From positions 558,001-622,000 of the forward strand of contig NZ_CP061274.1 of NCBI RefSeq assembly GCF_014775655.1: a DNA stretch of 64,000 nucleotides, in the 5' to 3' direction. The DNA is from Clavibacter zhangzhiyongii. Lineage in GTDB: Bacteria > Actinomycetota > Actinomycetes > Actinomycetales > Microbacteriaceae. Position 1 is the stretch's first letter, and every line of letters begins with the position of its first letter. Shown one piece after another: positions 41,870 to 51,295 of the stretch. The translations under genes were made by a program, and so were the position numbers. Under the pieces are notes generated by a model. It made no database searches. It was given only the letters and a program-made list of their open reading frames with translations, and was not told the origin of the DNA.

Positions 41870-43975
41870 TCAGCCGATGAGCGACGGCCGCAGGTCGCGG
41901 AGCGTGCGGTGCGACGTGATGCGGATCGCCCCGGCCAGGGCCACCGCGAGCCCCGCGACGAGCCACAGCGCGAGCACGCCCGCGTCCTGGGCGGCCTGCC
42001 CGAGGTCGCCGCCGTACATGAGCTGGCGGAGCGCATCCACCGCGAAGCTCATCGGCAGCACGTGGTGCAGCGCGGCGAGCGGCCCGGGCAGGGTCTGCCA
42101 GGGGAACGTGCCGCCCGCGGTCACGAGCTGCACGACCATGAGCACCAGGCCGAGGAACTGGCCGACGCTCCCGAGCAGCACGTTGAGCGCGAGGATGATC
42201 GCCGCGAACGTGATGGAGGCGAGCACCATCGTCCCGTACATGGCGAGCGGGTGGGCGACGCGGAAGCCGAGCGCCCCGGCCACGATCGCGTAGAGCCCGG
42301 CCATCTGCACGACGCCGAGGAGCGCGGGCGTCAGCCAGCCGGCGAGCGTGATCCGGAGCGGCGCCTTGCGGGCCGTGATCGCACGGCGCGACAGCGGCTT
42401 CACGATGAGGAACAGGGCGTAGATCCCGATCCACGCGGCGAGGCTGATGAAGAACGGCGCGAGACCTGCGCCGTACTCGCCGGCCTGCGTCACCGCGTCC
42501 TGGCGGAGCGCGACCGGGTCGCCGATCGTGTCGGCCTGCGCGTCGCGCTGCGATGCCGTGGAGGCGGGGATCTGGTCGAGCCCCGAGTCGAGGCCGTCGC
42601 GGAGCTCCGTCGTGCCCTCCTGGAGGGTGCCCAGGCCGGATGCGAGCGAGGTGGCGCCGTCGGCGGCGGAGTGCGCGCCGGTCGCGAGGGTCGCGCTGCC
42701 GTCCGCGGCCTTCGCGATGCCGTCGGCGAGGGCGGGCGAGGCCTTCGCGAGCGCGTCCGCGCCCGTCGCGACCTGCGAGCTGCCGGACGCGAGCGTGCCG
42801 GCGCCGGTGGCGAGGGCGGCGGATCCCGTCTGCAGCTTCGCGGCGCCGTCGGCCACCTGCGCGCTGCCCTGGGCGACCTGCTCGCTGCCGGCGGCCAGCT
42901 GCTGCAGCTGGGTGTCGAGGCCGTCGGCCTTCGCGGCGGCGCCCGTGATGTCGGTGCCGAGCACGTCGAGCTTCGCGAGGGCCGCGTCGATGTCGGCCTG
43001 CGGGATGCCCGCCTTCGCCATGCGGTCCTGGATGGCGGTCCGGAGCGCCGGGACCCTCCCGGCGAGCTGGTCGACGCTCGTGGTGGCGGTGGATCCGAGG
43101 GCCGCGATCTGCGCGTTGCCGTCGGCCACCTTGCGCGCGCCCGCCGCGGTCTGCTGGGCGCCCGGGGTGAGCGCGGCGGCGCCGGTCGACAGCTCGGTCG
43201 CGCCGGAGGAGAGCGTGGCCGCGCCGGACGCGACCTGGTCGGCGCCCGTGGCGAGCTGCTGCGTCTGCGCGGGGAGCTGCGCCGTGCCCGTGCGGAGCTG
43301 GCCGAGGCCGGAGGAGAGCGTGTCGGCACCGGTCGCGAGCTCCCCGTTCCCGTCCGCCAGCGCGTCGGCGCCGGAGCGCGCGGACGCGGTCCCGTCGACG
43401 AGCTGCTGCGCGCCGGAGGCCGCGTCGCCGAGGCTCGAGCGCACGTCCGCGAGGCCGAGCAGGAGCTTGCCCGCGGCCTCGGTGCCGACGCGCGAGGCCA
43501 CCGACTTCGTGATCCGCGCGCCCGCCTGCTGCGCGATGGTCGTCGCGAGGTAGCTGTTGGCGTCGTCGGTGGCCATGACTACGCGGGCCTGCTGCGGATC
43601 CGTGCCCGAGGACGACGTGAGCGCCGCCGAGAACCCCGACGGGATCGTCAGCGTGAAGTCGTAGGTGCCGTCCTCGAGGCCCGTGCGCGCGTCGGCGGAG
43701 GAGACCTCGTGCCAGTCGAAGGAGGCGTCGTCGAGCACGTCCTTCGCGACGTCGGTGCCGTAGTCGACCGGCTTCCCGTCGACCGTGGCGCCCTGGTCGG
43801 CGACGACGAGCGCGGCGGGGACCTTGTCGAGGCTGCTGTACGGATCCTGGTTCGCCCAGAGGTACAGGCCCCCGTAGAGCACGGGGACCAGCACGAGCGC
43901 GACCAGCGCGATCTTGGACATGGTGGTGGCGGTGAGGCGCGTCAGCTCGGCGCGCACCAGGGGGAGGAGTCTCAT
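41870..43975 (-). CDS. YhgE/Pip-family membrane protein (ABC-2-like, long coiled extracellular domain)
   Basis: 701-aa membrane protein. One N-terminal membrane segment (MSKIALVALVLVPVLYGGLYL) and about five to six near the C-terminus flank a 460-residue external domain made of heptad-like Ala/Gly/Ser repeats (GADQVASGAATLSSGATEL, GSAQVADGAAKLQTGSAAL and many more). This is the YhgE/Pip organisation (phage infection protein; type-VII-secretion YukD/EsaA-like relatives). The C-terminal part resembles ABC-2 permeases. Last gene of a tetR-headed operon; its ATG overlaps the previous stop (ATGA). Confidence 0.9.
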   Translation of the reverse strand: MRLLPLVRAELTRLTATTMSKIALVALVLVPVLYGGLYLWANQDPYSSLDKVPAALVVADQGATVDGKPVDYGTDVAKDVLDDASFDWHEVSSADARTGLEDGTYDFTLTIPSGFSAALTSSSGTDPQQARVVMATDDANSYLATTIAQQAGARITKSVASRVGTEAAGKLLLGLADVRSSLGDAASGAQQLVDGTASARSGADALADGNGELATGADTLSSGLGQLRTGTAQLPAQTQQLATGADQVASGAATLSSGATELSTGAAALTPGAQQTAAGARKVADGNAQIAALGSTATTSVDQLAGRVPALRTAIQDRMAKAGIPQADIDAALAKLDVLGTDITGAAAKADGLDTQLQQLAAGSEQVAQGSAQVADGAAKLQTGSAALATGAGTLASGSSQVATGADALAKASPALADGIAKAADGSATLATGAHSAADGATSLASGLGTLQEGTTELRDGLDSGLDQIPASTASQRDAQADTIGDPVALRQDAVTQAGEYGAGLAPFFISLAAWIGIYALFLIVKPLSRRAITARKAPLRITLAGWLTPALLGVVQMAGLYAIVAGALGFRVAHPLAMYGTMVLASITFAAIILALNVLLGSVGQFLGLVLMVVQLVTAGGTFPWQTLPGPLAALHHVLPMSFAVDALRQLMYGGDLGQAAQDAGVLALWLVAGLAVALAGAIRITSHRTLRDLRPSLIG

Positions 43976-44637
43976 CGGGTCTGCGTTCCGTCGATCGAGG
44001 GGGTGGGGTCGGGGGTGGCGATCGCGTCGTCGGCGGGCAGCGCGGCGATCGCCTCGGCGGCCGCCTCGCTCGTGACGACGAGGACGCCGGTGCCGGCGCG
44101 GGCGAGGTCGCGGAGGACGCGCATCCACTCGCCGACGGCGCCGCCGTGCCGCTCGGGCGAGGTGACGACGACGGCCTCGACGCCCGCCCGGCTGGCGGCG
44201 AGCGTGGTGAGCAGGCGGATGCGGGCGACCGCGGGGACGGCCGAGAAGGGCGCGCGGGCGAGGTCGGCGAGCTGCTGGTCGTCGAGGATCACGCCGACCT
44301 CGTGCCGGCCGGAGCGGTGCCCGGCGAGGGCGAGCTCCTCGGCGACCACGGCGCGCAGCGTCACGTCGTCGGCCGGCTCGTTGATGCGCGGGGTGTCGAC
44401 GGGCGCGACCCGCTCGGCGATGCGGGCGGCGACGCCGGGGGAGTCGTCGCCGTCGAGGGCGAGGGATCCGCCGTCGACCCACATGCGGCCGGACGCGACG
44501 AGCGCGAGCACGGTGGGCCGCAGCTCGGTCTCCGCGACGGCGACGACGGGATCCGGGCCGCCGTAGGAGAGGGAGATGGCGGGCAGGGCGGGCGCGGGGC
44601 CGTCGCCGACGCGCGCGTCGGTCAGGGTGACGATCAC
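43972..44637 (-). CDS. degenerate ABC-ATPase-like partner protein without Walker A
   Basis: 221-aa protein placed where ABC exporters encode their ATPase. Some order of an ABC ATPase remains: an N-terminal beta-rich VTLTDARVGDGP, a region (LARAPFSAVPAVARIRLLTT) in place of the signature helix, and EAVVVTSPERHGG in place of Walker B. No GxxGxGKS/T loop and no LSGGQ are visible, so it should not hydrolyse ATP in the normal way. Overlaps by 4 bases with tetR upstream (GTGA) and the Pip gene downstream (ATGA), so it is a real operon member. Homology to ABC ATPases is my inference. Confidence 0.75.
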   Translation of the reverse strand: MIVTLTDARVGDGPAPALPAISLSYGGPDPVVAVAETELRPTVLALVASGRMWVDGGSLALDGDDSPGVAARIAERVAPVDTPRINEPADDVTLRAVVAEELALAGHRSGRHEVGVILDDQQLADLARAPFSAVPAVARIRLLTTLAASRAGVEAVVVTSPERHGGAVGEWMRVLRDLARAGTGVLVVTSEAAAEAIAALPADDAIATPDPTPSIDGTQTR

Positions 44638-45305
44638 CGGCCCGCCTCCGTCCCGGCCGCGGCGGCGGCCCGGGGCGCGGCCTCGCGGAGCTCCGGGGTC
44701 GCGGCGATGAGGTCGGCGGCCGCGCGCCAGTCGAGGCCGCAGAGGGCGAGCGAGGTGCGGATCACGAGCTGGTGCCCCTCCGCGCGGCCGATGTCGCTGC
44801 GGGTCGCCTCGTCGAGCACGGCCAGCGCGCCGCCCTCGACCAGGCGCGCGAGCGTCGGGGCGGGGATGTCGCCGCGCAGCTCGCCCGCGGCGATCCCGCG
44901 CGCGACCACGCTCTGCAGCTCGGCGCGCAGCGGCGCGAGCTCGACGCCGACCTCGCGCGCGAGCGGACCGCGCACGGCGACCCGCGCCATCACGCGCACC
45001 TGCTCGACCTCGGCCCAGAGGCGCGCGCCGATGAGGGCGACGTGGATCCGGCTGTCCTCGTGCGTGATGCCGGCGAGCGACTCGACGATGCGCCGGGCGC
45101 CGCGCTGCAGCACCTCGCGGACGAGGTCGTCGCGCGTGGCGAAGTGGCCGTAGACGGCGCGGCGGCTGAGGCCGGCGGCGGTGGCGATGGTCTCGAGCGA
45201 GGCGTCCGGGTCGCGGTCGAGCGCGACGACGGCCGCGTCGACGAGGGCCTGGCGGTTCGTCGCGGCGTCCTTGCGGGGCGCGCGCACGGGGGCGGTGGAG
45301 GTCAT
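44634..45305 (-). CDS. TetR-family regulator of the Pip export operon
   Basis: 223-aa TetR protein. DNA-binding domain: NRQALVDAAVVALDRDPDASLETIATAAGLSRRAVYGHFATRDDLV, split across residues 17-62; C-terminal ligand domain ending in Ala-rich residues. The ATG has a minus-strand TAGCCT box 6 bases upstream (45312-45317), so the operon mRNA is probably leaderless. A perfect 16-bp palindrome lies just upstream. First gene of the operon with the degenerate ATPase-like and Pip genes. Confidence 0.93.
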   Translation of the reverse strand: MTSTAPVRAPRKDAATNRQALVDAAVVALDRDPDASLETIATAAGLSRRAVYGHFATRDDLVREVLQRGARRIVESLAGITHEDSRIHVALIGARLWAEVEQVRVMARVAVRGPLAREVGVELAPLRAELQSVVARGIAAGELRGDIPAPTLARLVEGGALAVLDEATRSDIGRAEGHQLVIRTSLALCGLDWRAAADLIAATPELREAAPRAAAAAGTEAGR

Positions 45306-45324
45306 GCGACGAGGCTAGCGATCC

Positions 45325-45340
45325 TGCACACATGTGTGCA
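45325..45340. promoter_or_regulatory. perfect 16-bp palindrome upstream of tetR operon
   Basis: TGCACACATGTGTGCA is perfectly self-complementary and falls between the -35 and -10 positions of the tetR promoter (minus-strand -10 TAGCCT at 45312-45317). It is the likely autoregulatory operator. Confidence 0.8.
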
Positions 45341-45386
45341 ACTTCACCCAGCGGGTTCTCGGCCGGCGGGTCCCGGCCCGCGCAGA

Positions 45387-46457
45387 TCAGGTGCGCAGGG
45401 TCTCGCTGGGGAGCTCGCCGAAGGCCTGCGCGTACGACGCCGCGAACCGGCCGAGGTGCGCGAAGCCCCACTGCTCGGCGACGCTGCGCACGGTCGTGGT
45501 GGTGGGCACCGCGTCGCGCAGCTGCGCCCGCACGCGGCGGAGGCGGATCCCGCGCAGGTACTCGGTGGGCGTCTGGCCGTGGTGGCGGCGGAGCGCGAGC
45601 TGGAGCACGCGCGTGGAGATGCCGGCGGCGGCCGCGGCCTCGGCCGGCGTGATGGGCAGGTGAGCGTTGTGGTGCAGGTACTCGACGGCCAGGCGGATGT
45701 GGGCCATGCGGGGTGCGCGCAGCTCGTCCGGCAGCTCGACGTCGTCCCAGGGGAAGAGGCGGAGGGTCGCGCGGGCGAGGGAGAGGTCGGCCTCGAGGCG
45801 CATCATCGGGGAGGCGTCGGGGTCGGTGATGATGGGGGCCGCGGCGGCGACCGCGCGGCGCCACACGGCGGCCGTCTCGGCGCTCGGCAGGCTGCGGTGC
45901 TCGAACAGGAGCGGTCGCGCGGGGCCGTGGTGGAACTCGGTCGCGGTCTGCTCGAGGAACGACGCGTCGAGGTGCACGCAGTTCTGCCGCGTCGCGGTGG
46001 CCTGGTACTGGAACGGGCGGCCGGTGGGGAGGAGCACGGGGAGCTGGGCGGAGCTGGAGTAGGCGCGGGATCCGCGGTCCACCGTGATCCGGCCCTCGAG
46101 GAACCAGGTGACGACGTGCTCCGACAGCGCGGCGCCGTCGGCCCAGTGCGGGCCGCCGACCCGGAAGGTGCGGAGCGTCACGCGCTCGCTGCCGAGGAGC
46201 GCGTACCGGTAGGAGAAGGAGTCCGAGCGGCGGTCGCGGGCGAAGCGGATCCCGTCGAGCACGGGCGCGAAGGTCGCGGTGGCCTCGTCGGTGTCGCTGC
46301 CGGCCATGACGGCGCGGAGGAAGGGGTCGCCGGTCGTCGCGGGTGCGGTCGCGTCGGGACGATCCGCGTCGAAGGGGCTCGCGTCGGCGTCGGCATGCGG
46401 TGCGCGCGGGCGGAGCGAGGGGTCCCCCGTTCCGGTGGGGGTCAGCGTGGTCGTCAT
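45387..46457 (-). CDS. AraC-family transcriptional regulator (AraC-binding-like N-domain)
   Basis: 356-aa regulator. N-terminal 45 residues are low-complexity; residues about 60-220 resemble AraC_binding_2 (FRVGGPHWADGAALSEHVVTW, ATRQNCVHLDASFLEQTA). The C-terminal double helix-turn-helix is clear (LPITPAEAAAAAGISTRVLQLALRRHHGQTP and FAHLGRFAASYAQAFGELPSE, each given in parts). No metabolic genes adjoin it, so its effector and targets are unknown. Confidence 0.92.
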   Translation of the reverse strand: MTTTLTPTGTGDPSLRPRAPHADADASPFDADRPDATAPATTGDPFLRAVMAGSDTDEATATFAPVLDGIRFARDRRSDSFSYRYALLGSERVTLRTFRVGGPHWADGAALSEHVVTWFLEGRITVDRGSRAYSSSAQLPVLLPTGRPFQYQATATRQNCVHLDASFLEQTATEFHHGPARPLLFEHRSLPSAETAAVWRRAVAAAAPIITDPDASPMMRLEADLSLARATLRLFPWDDVELPDELRAPRMAHIRLAVEYLHHNAHLPITPAEAAAAAGISTRVLQLALRRHHGQTPTEYLRGIRLRRVRAQLRDAVPTTTTVRSVAEQWGFAHLGRFAASYAQAFGELPSETLRT

Positions 46458-46771
46458 GGTTCCTGGATCTCTGGGCGTCGGTCGTCTCCGCCCTCCCGCT
46501 CATCATGCATGGTGCCGCGGCGGCAGGGTCCCCCCGGACGTCCGGGGGGCGAGGAGTGCTTCGGCGCCGCCCCGTGGGGGAGCGGGTCGTCGCTGCGCGG
46601 ATATCCGCTGAGCGAAATCCCGTCCCCCGATCGCTTGCGCGCGGACAGGGGCCGCACCGCTCCGCGCTGCGTGCGCGCCGACCGCGGCCGCACCGGATCC
46701 GCACGGCGGGGCCGCCTAGGCTCGGGGTCGCGGATCCCCCGCCCGCATCCCCCGCACCCGAGAGGCGCCGC
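46458..46771. other. 314-base intergenic region with two palindromes
   Basis: No convincing gene. It holds a perfect 20-bp palindrome (46530-46549, half CCCCCCGGAC), a 12-bp palindrome GCGGATATCCGC (46597-46608), and a TAGGCT -10-like box (46718-46723) for the small membrane-protein gene to the right. The palindromes are candidate sites for the AraC regulator or another factor. Confidence 0.6.
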
Positions 46772-46975
46772 ATGACGAGCGACCGGTCCCTGGCCTTCAT
46801 CCTGCTGCGCTCGTGCCTCGTGATGGTCGCCCTCGGCGTCGTCACGGTGCAGACGGGCGGCGACCTCGGCGTCGTGGGCGTCGTGGCGTTCGTCCTCGCG
46901 GCGGGCCTCGGCGGCGGCGCGACCTTCTACTGGCGCCGGCACCTCGCGGCGAAGCGGCGCGACCCCTTCAGCTGA
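46772..46975 (+). CDS. small two-TM membrane protein, 67 aa
   Basis: 67-aa protein consisting of two membrane segments (LAFILLRSCLVMVALGVVTV; GVVGVVAFVLAAGLGGGATF) and a basic tail WRRHLAAKRRDPFS. Shine-Dalgarno GAGAGGCG before the ATG and a TAGGCT box at 46718-46723. Family unknown. Convergent with sbcC. Confidence 0.75.
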   Translation: MTSDRSLAFILLRSCLVMVALGVVTVQTGGDLGVVGVVAFVLAAGLGGGATFYWRRHLAAKRRDPFS

Positions 46976-47003
46976 TCCGCCGCGCGGCCCGGCGCGCCCC
47001 GCG

Positions 47004-50000
47004 TCACGCCGGGTCGGTGACCGTCGACGTGAGCGTCGACGACCCGTCCGGTCGCCGCCGCACCTCGATCCGGTCGGCCACGCGCTGCTTCAGCTCCTCG
47101 ACGTGGCTGACGATGCCCACCGTGCGGCCGTCGGCGGAGAGGCGGCCGAGCTCGGACATGACGGCGTCGAGCGTCTCGGGATCCAGCGTGCCGAACCCCT
47201 CGTCGACGAACAGCGTGCCGAGCTGCAGCCCGCCCGCCTCCGCCTGCACGACGTCGGCGAGGCCGAGCGCGAGGCTGAGCGAGGCGTAGAAGGTCTCGCC
47301 GCCCGAGAAGCTCGCGGGCTCGCGCACCCGGTCGACGACGTGGTCGCGGATCTGCAGCGCCAGGCCCGTCTTCCGCGACCGGCTCGTCGCCTCCCGCTCC
47401 TCGCTCACCTCGAGCTCGTAGCGGCCGCTCGACATGATCCGCAGGCGCGCGTTGGCGGCCTGCACCACGTCCTCGAAGCGGCGCAGCAGCACGTAGGTGC
47501 CGAGCGTGACGCCGCGCGTGTTCTCGGGGGTGAGGGCGTTCGCGACCTCGGCCATGCGGATCGCGGCGCGCGCCCGGTCGCCCGCGCGGGCGCTCTCGCG
47601 GCGGGCGTCGTCGTGCCGTGCGAGGGCGGAGGCGCTGCGGTCGGCCCGGTCGCGCGCGCGGGCGGCGCGCTCGGCGGAGGCGCGGGCGGCGGCCTGGGCG
47701 GCGTCGAGGGCGGCGCGGGCCGCGTCGGGATCCGCGTCCTCGTCGCCCGTGAGCGACGCGACCTCGGGATCCGCCAGGCCCTCCGCGACGACGGCCTGCT
47801 CCCGCTCGTGCGCGGCGACCCGCTGCGCGAGGGCCTGCAGCTCGGCGGGCGGCAGGGCGGCGGCGCGCGCCTCCTCCTCGGTCGCGAAGGACTGGTCGGC
47901 GAGGGCCCGCGCGAGCTCGGCGGCGCGCGCGGCGGCCTCGGCGGCCGTGCGCTCGCGGGCGGCGGAGAGCGCGAGGAGCCGCTCGACGAGGGCGCGCTCG
48001 TCGGCGCGGTCGGCGACGAGGGCGGCGACGCGGGGGGCGCCGTCGGCGCCGTCGGCCGCGTCCGCGTCCTCCCCGCCGAGGACCGCGCGCACGGCCGCCT
48101 CGTCCTCGGCGCGCAGCTCGCGCGCGCGGATCACGCGCTCGCGGAGCCCCGAGAGCGCGGCGCGGGCGTCGTCGCGGCGGGCGCGGATCCGCTCCGTCTC
48201 GGCGTCGTGCGCGACCACGGCCGCCTCCGCCTCCCGCAGCGCCCCGCCCGCGGCCTCCGCCCGGGCGAGCCGCGCGGTGCGATCCGCCACCTCCGCGTCG
48301 GCGTCCTCCCGCGTGATCCCGCCGAGGGCCGCCGCGGCGACCTCGCGCCGCGCCGTCGCGGCCGACAGCGCCGCGACGGCCTCGCCCTGCGTCCGCTCCG
48401 CCCGGGCGCGCGCGTCGGACGCCGCCTCGATCTCGTCGTCGTCGGGGTGGCCGGGTGCGCTCGGCGCGGGTCGCGGGTGATCCACCGCGCCGCACACCGG
48501 GCACGGCGCACCGTCCTCGAGCTCCCGCGCCAGCTCGCCGGCGAGCCCGCGGATCTTCCGCTGCCGCAGCTCCGCCTCGTGGCGCACCGCGGTCACGGCC
48601 TCGGCCGAGCGGGCGTCGAGCGCGTCGCGGGCCGCGGCGACCCGCGCGTCCAGCTCGGCGAGCTCCGTCACGCGCCGTCGGGTCGCCTCGGACTCGGCCA
48701 ACGCCTGCCGCGCCGCGTCGACGCCGCCCGCCGCGGCCGCCGCCTCGTCCCGGGCCTCGACCAGCGGGATCCGCGCGGCCGGCCGCTCGTCGAGCGCCGC
48801 CTCGGCCGCGTCCGCCGTCGCCTCGCGCGTCGCGACCGCGTCCACCGCGGCCCGCTCGTCGGCGCGGCGCCCGGGCAGGCCCCGCTCGCGCGCCTCCGCG
48901 TCGGCCAGCGTCGCGAGCTCGGCCACGAGCGCGTCGCGCCGGTCGGCGAGCTCCGCGCCGGACGCCTCCGCGAGCGCCGGACGCGTCGTCCGGCACGCGG
49001 CCCGCGCATCGTCGTCCGCGTCCGCCGCGGCGACGCGCGCCGCCTCCGTCCGGTCGCGTGCGCCCAGCGGTCCCGTGACCGCCGCCGCGCGCCGTGCCTC
49101 CTCCACGCGTCGCGCGAGCCCCGCGACCTCCTCGGCCGCGGCGCGCACGGCCTCCTCGCGGGCGAGGAGCCCGCGCCGCCGATCCAGGGCCCGGGTCACG
49201 CGCTGGGCGTCGGCCAGCGTCGCCGCGGACTCCTGCCCGGCGCGCTCGTCGTCGTCGCGCGTCCCCTCCGCCGCATCCGCCAGCTCGGCCAGCAGCCGCA
49301 CGGTGTCGGCGGCGTCCGGCACCTCGAGCGCCTCCACGCGCGTCGCCTCCCGCAGCCCGGTGAGCGCCTCGGCGACGCGCGCGTCGGCCGCGTCGGTGCG
49401 CGCCTTCGCGTCCTTGCGCATCTCGGCGAGCTGCGCGGCGGTGCGGTCGTACGCGGCCGTGCCGAACAGCGACTGCAGCACGAGGCGCCGCTGCTCTCCC
49501 GTCGAGCGCAGGAACTCCGCGAACTCGCCCTGCGGCAGCACGACCGTCTGCACGAACTGGGCGCGGCTCAGCCCGGCGACGCGCGCGATCTCCGTGCCCA
49601 CCTCCTGCGTGCTCGTGCCGAGCACCTCGCCAGCCTCGGCCTCGGGTGACGACAGCCGGATGAGCGTCGCCGTCGCGTTCTGGTTCGTGGTGCCCGTGCC
49701 GCGCGCCTTCGGGCGCTGGTGCTGCGGGCTCCGACGCACGCGGTGGATCCCCGCCGCCGTCTCGAACACGAGCTCCACGTACGGCTCCACGCCGGGCGCC
49801 GCGTGGTGACTGTGCAGGCGGTCGCGGCTGGACCCGTCGCTCGCGAGCGACCCGTACAGCGCGAACACGATGGCGTCGATGAGCGTCGACTTGCCGGATC
49901 CGGTCGGCCCCTCCAGCAGGAACAGCCCCGACCGCCCGAGCTCGGCGAGGTCGATGACGTGCTCGCCGGCGAACGGCCCGATGGCGCGCAGGGTGAGGCG

Positions 50001-50012
50001 GTGCAGGTCCAT
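47004..50012 (-). CDS. sbcC: SbcC subunit of the SbcCD nuclease (SMC-like ATPase)
   Basis: 1002-aa Rad50-type ATPase working with SbcD on hairpins and DNA ends. Walker A GPTGSGKST at 35-43, Q-loop region LPQGEFAEFLRST, two long Ala/Arg/Glu-rich coiled coils, the zinc-hook CPVCG near the middle (CPVCGAVDHPRP), signature SFSGGETFYASLSLALGLAD and Walker B LFVDEGFGTLD. The ATG overlaps the sbcD stop by one base (TGATG). Upstream in-frame codons are shadow of sbcD. Confidence 0.95.
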   Translation of the reverse strand: MDLHRLTLRAIGPFAGEHVIDLAELGRSGLFLLEGPTGSGKSTLIDAIVFALYGSLASDGSSRDRLHSHHAAPGVEPYVELVFETAAGIHRVRRSPQHQRPKARGTGTTNQNATATLIRLSSPEAEAGEVLGTSTQEVGTEIARVAGLSRAQFVQTVVLPQGEFAEFLRSTGEQRRLVLQSLFGTAAYDRTAAQLAEMRKDAKARTDAADARVAEALTGLREATRVEALEVPDAADTVRLLAELADAAEGTRDDDERAGQESAATLADAQRVTRALDRRRGLLAREEAVRAAAEEVAGLARRVEEARRAAAVTGPLGARDRTEAARVAAADADDDARAACRTTRPALAEASGAELADRRDALVAELATLADAEARERGLPGRRADERAAVDAVATREATADAAEAALDERPAARIPLVEARDEAAAAAGGVDAARQALAESEATRRRVTELAELDARVAAARDALDARSAEAVTAVRHEAELRQRKIRGLAGELARELEDGAPCPVCGAVDHPRPAPSAPGHPDDDEIEAASDARARAERTQGEAVAALSAATARREVAAAALGGITREDADAEVADRTARLARAEAAGGALREAEAAVVAHDAETERIRARRDDARAALSGLRERVIRARELRAEDEAAVRAVLGGEDADAADGADGAPRVAALVADRADERALVERLLALSAARERTAAEAAARAAELARALADQSFATEEEARAAALPPAELQALAQRVAAHEREQAVVAEGLADPEVASLTGDEDADPDAARAALDAAQAAARASAERAARARDRADRSASALARHDDARRESARAGDRARAAIRMAEVANALTPENTRGVTLGTYVLLRRFEDVVQAANARLRIMSSGRYELEVSEEREATSRSRKTGLALQIRDHVVDRVREPASFSGGETFYASLSLALGLADVVQAEAGGLQLGTLFVDEGFGTLDPETLDAVMSELGRLSADGRTVGIVSHVEELKQRVADRIEVRRRPDGSSTLTSTVTDPA

Positions 50013-51190
50013 CAGGCGCTCCGGTCCGCGGCGAGGGCCTGCTCGTGCGCCTGGCGGAGCACGAGCAGCTCGGCCTCGGTGGGCGGCGCGCCCGTCGCGT
50101 ACGCGACGAAGTCGGCGGCGACCTCGAGCGGATCCGTCGTCGCGTCGACCACGCGCGACCGCACGCCCTCGACGCGCCCCTCCGGCTCGTGCAGCACGAC
50201 GAGCGCGTGCGGCAGCGCCTCCCGCACCCGGGCCACGAGGTGCGCCGGATGCACGGGATCGGTCACGTGCACGCGCACCCACGCGGCGGCGAGGTCGGCG
50301 TGGCGTCCGTCGACGATCTCCGCGAGCGTCCCCGTGACCTCCGCCAGCCGCCGCGGCACGGGCGCGTCGACCAGCTCGACCGTCGTGGATCCGTCGGCCG
50401 CCAGCTCCACGAGCGCGCTCGACTTCCGCTGCAGCCGCTCCCCGAACGAGAACGCGAGCGGCGAGCCGCTGTACCGGATGCGCGGCGCCCGCACGCCCGT
50501 GCGCGTCGACGCCGCCCCCACCTCCTGCGCCCCGTGCAGGTGCCCCAGCGCGACGTAGTCGACCCCGTCGAACGCGGCGGCCGGCACCTGGTCGACCCCG
50601 CCGACGCGGATGTCCCGCTCGCTCTCGCTGGGCGCGGCACCCGTGACGAACGCGTGCGCGACGACGACCGCCCGCGTGCCCGGACGCGCGGCGGCGTCGG
50701 CGCGCACCCGCTCCATGGCGGCGCCGAGCACGGCCTCGTGCGAGCGCGGCAGGGGAGGGGCGCCGGGCGCGGCGAGCGCACCCCGCGCGGCGTCGGGATC
50801 CAGGTACGGCACCCCGTAGAACGCGACGGGCCCGTCCGCGTCGTCGACCAGCACGGGCACGTCGAGCGCCTCGACCGACGCGAGGATGTGCAGCCCGTCC
50901 CGCAGCAGCGCCGAGGCGAAGCCGAGCCGGGCGGCCGAGTCGTGGTTGCCGGGCGTCACGATGACCGTCGCGAGCGCGCTCAGCCGCCCCAGCGCCTCCG
51001 AGAGCAGCCGCACGGTGGGGACCCCGGGCACCGCGCGGTCGTAGACGTCGCCCGCGACGAGCACCACGTCGACCGCCCGCTCGCGCACGAGCTCGACGAG
51101 GTTGTCGAGGAACGCGGCGTGGTGCGCGTGCAGGTCCTCGCCGTGGAGGGTGCGCCCGAGGTGCCAGTCGCTCGTGTGGAGGATGCGCAC
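50012..51190 (-). CDS. sbcD: SbcD exonuclease subunit
   Basis: 392-aa Mre11-type nuclease. Phosphoesterase motifs ILHTSDWHLGR, VLVAGDVYDRA, VIVTPGNHDS, VVVAHAFV and ALGHLHGAQ supply the two Mn ions. GTG start after AAGGA. First gene of the sbcDC operon; it processes DNA ends and hairpins from stalled replication or recombination in concert with SbcC. Confidence 0.95.
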   Translation of the reverse strand: MRILHTSDWHLGRTLHGEDLHAHHAAFLDNLVELVRERAVDVVLVAGDVYDRAVPGVPTVRLLSEALGRLSALATVIVTPGNHDSAARLGFASALLRDGLHILASVEALDVPVLVDDADGPVAFYGVPYLDPDAARGALAAPGAPPLPRSHEAVLGAAMERVRADAAARPGTRAVVVAHAFVTGAAPSESERDIRVGGVDQVPAAAFDGVDYVALGHLHGAQEVGAASTRTGVRAPRIRYSGSPLAFSFGERLQRKSSALVELAADGSTTVELVDAPVPRRLAEVTGTLAEIVDGRHADLAAAWVRVHVTDPVHPAHLVARVREALPHALVVLHEPEGRVEGVRSRVVDATTDPLEVAADFVAYATGAPPTEAELLVLRQAHEQALAADRSA

Positions 51191-51295
51191 GCGGGTCCTT
51201 CCTCGGGGCGGGCGGCGGTTCCCGTCACGCTACCCGAGGGCGCCGACACGGCCGGGCCCGCCGAGATCGGCGCCCGCGGGCTCCCGCCCTCGCGG

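Noticed and set aside
47103-49649. 848-codon frame opposite sbcC
   Set aside because: Pure antisense shadow; rich in Arg/Gly/His without motifs, and sbcC on the other strand is unmistakable.
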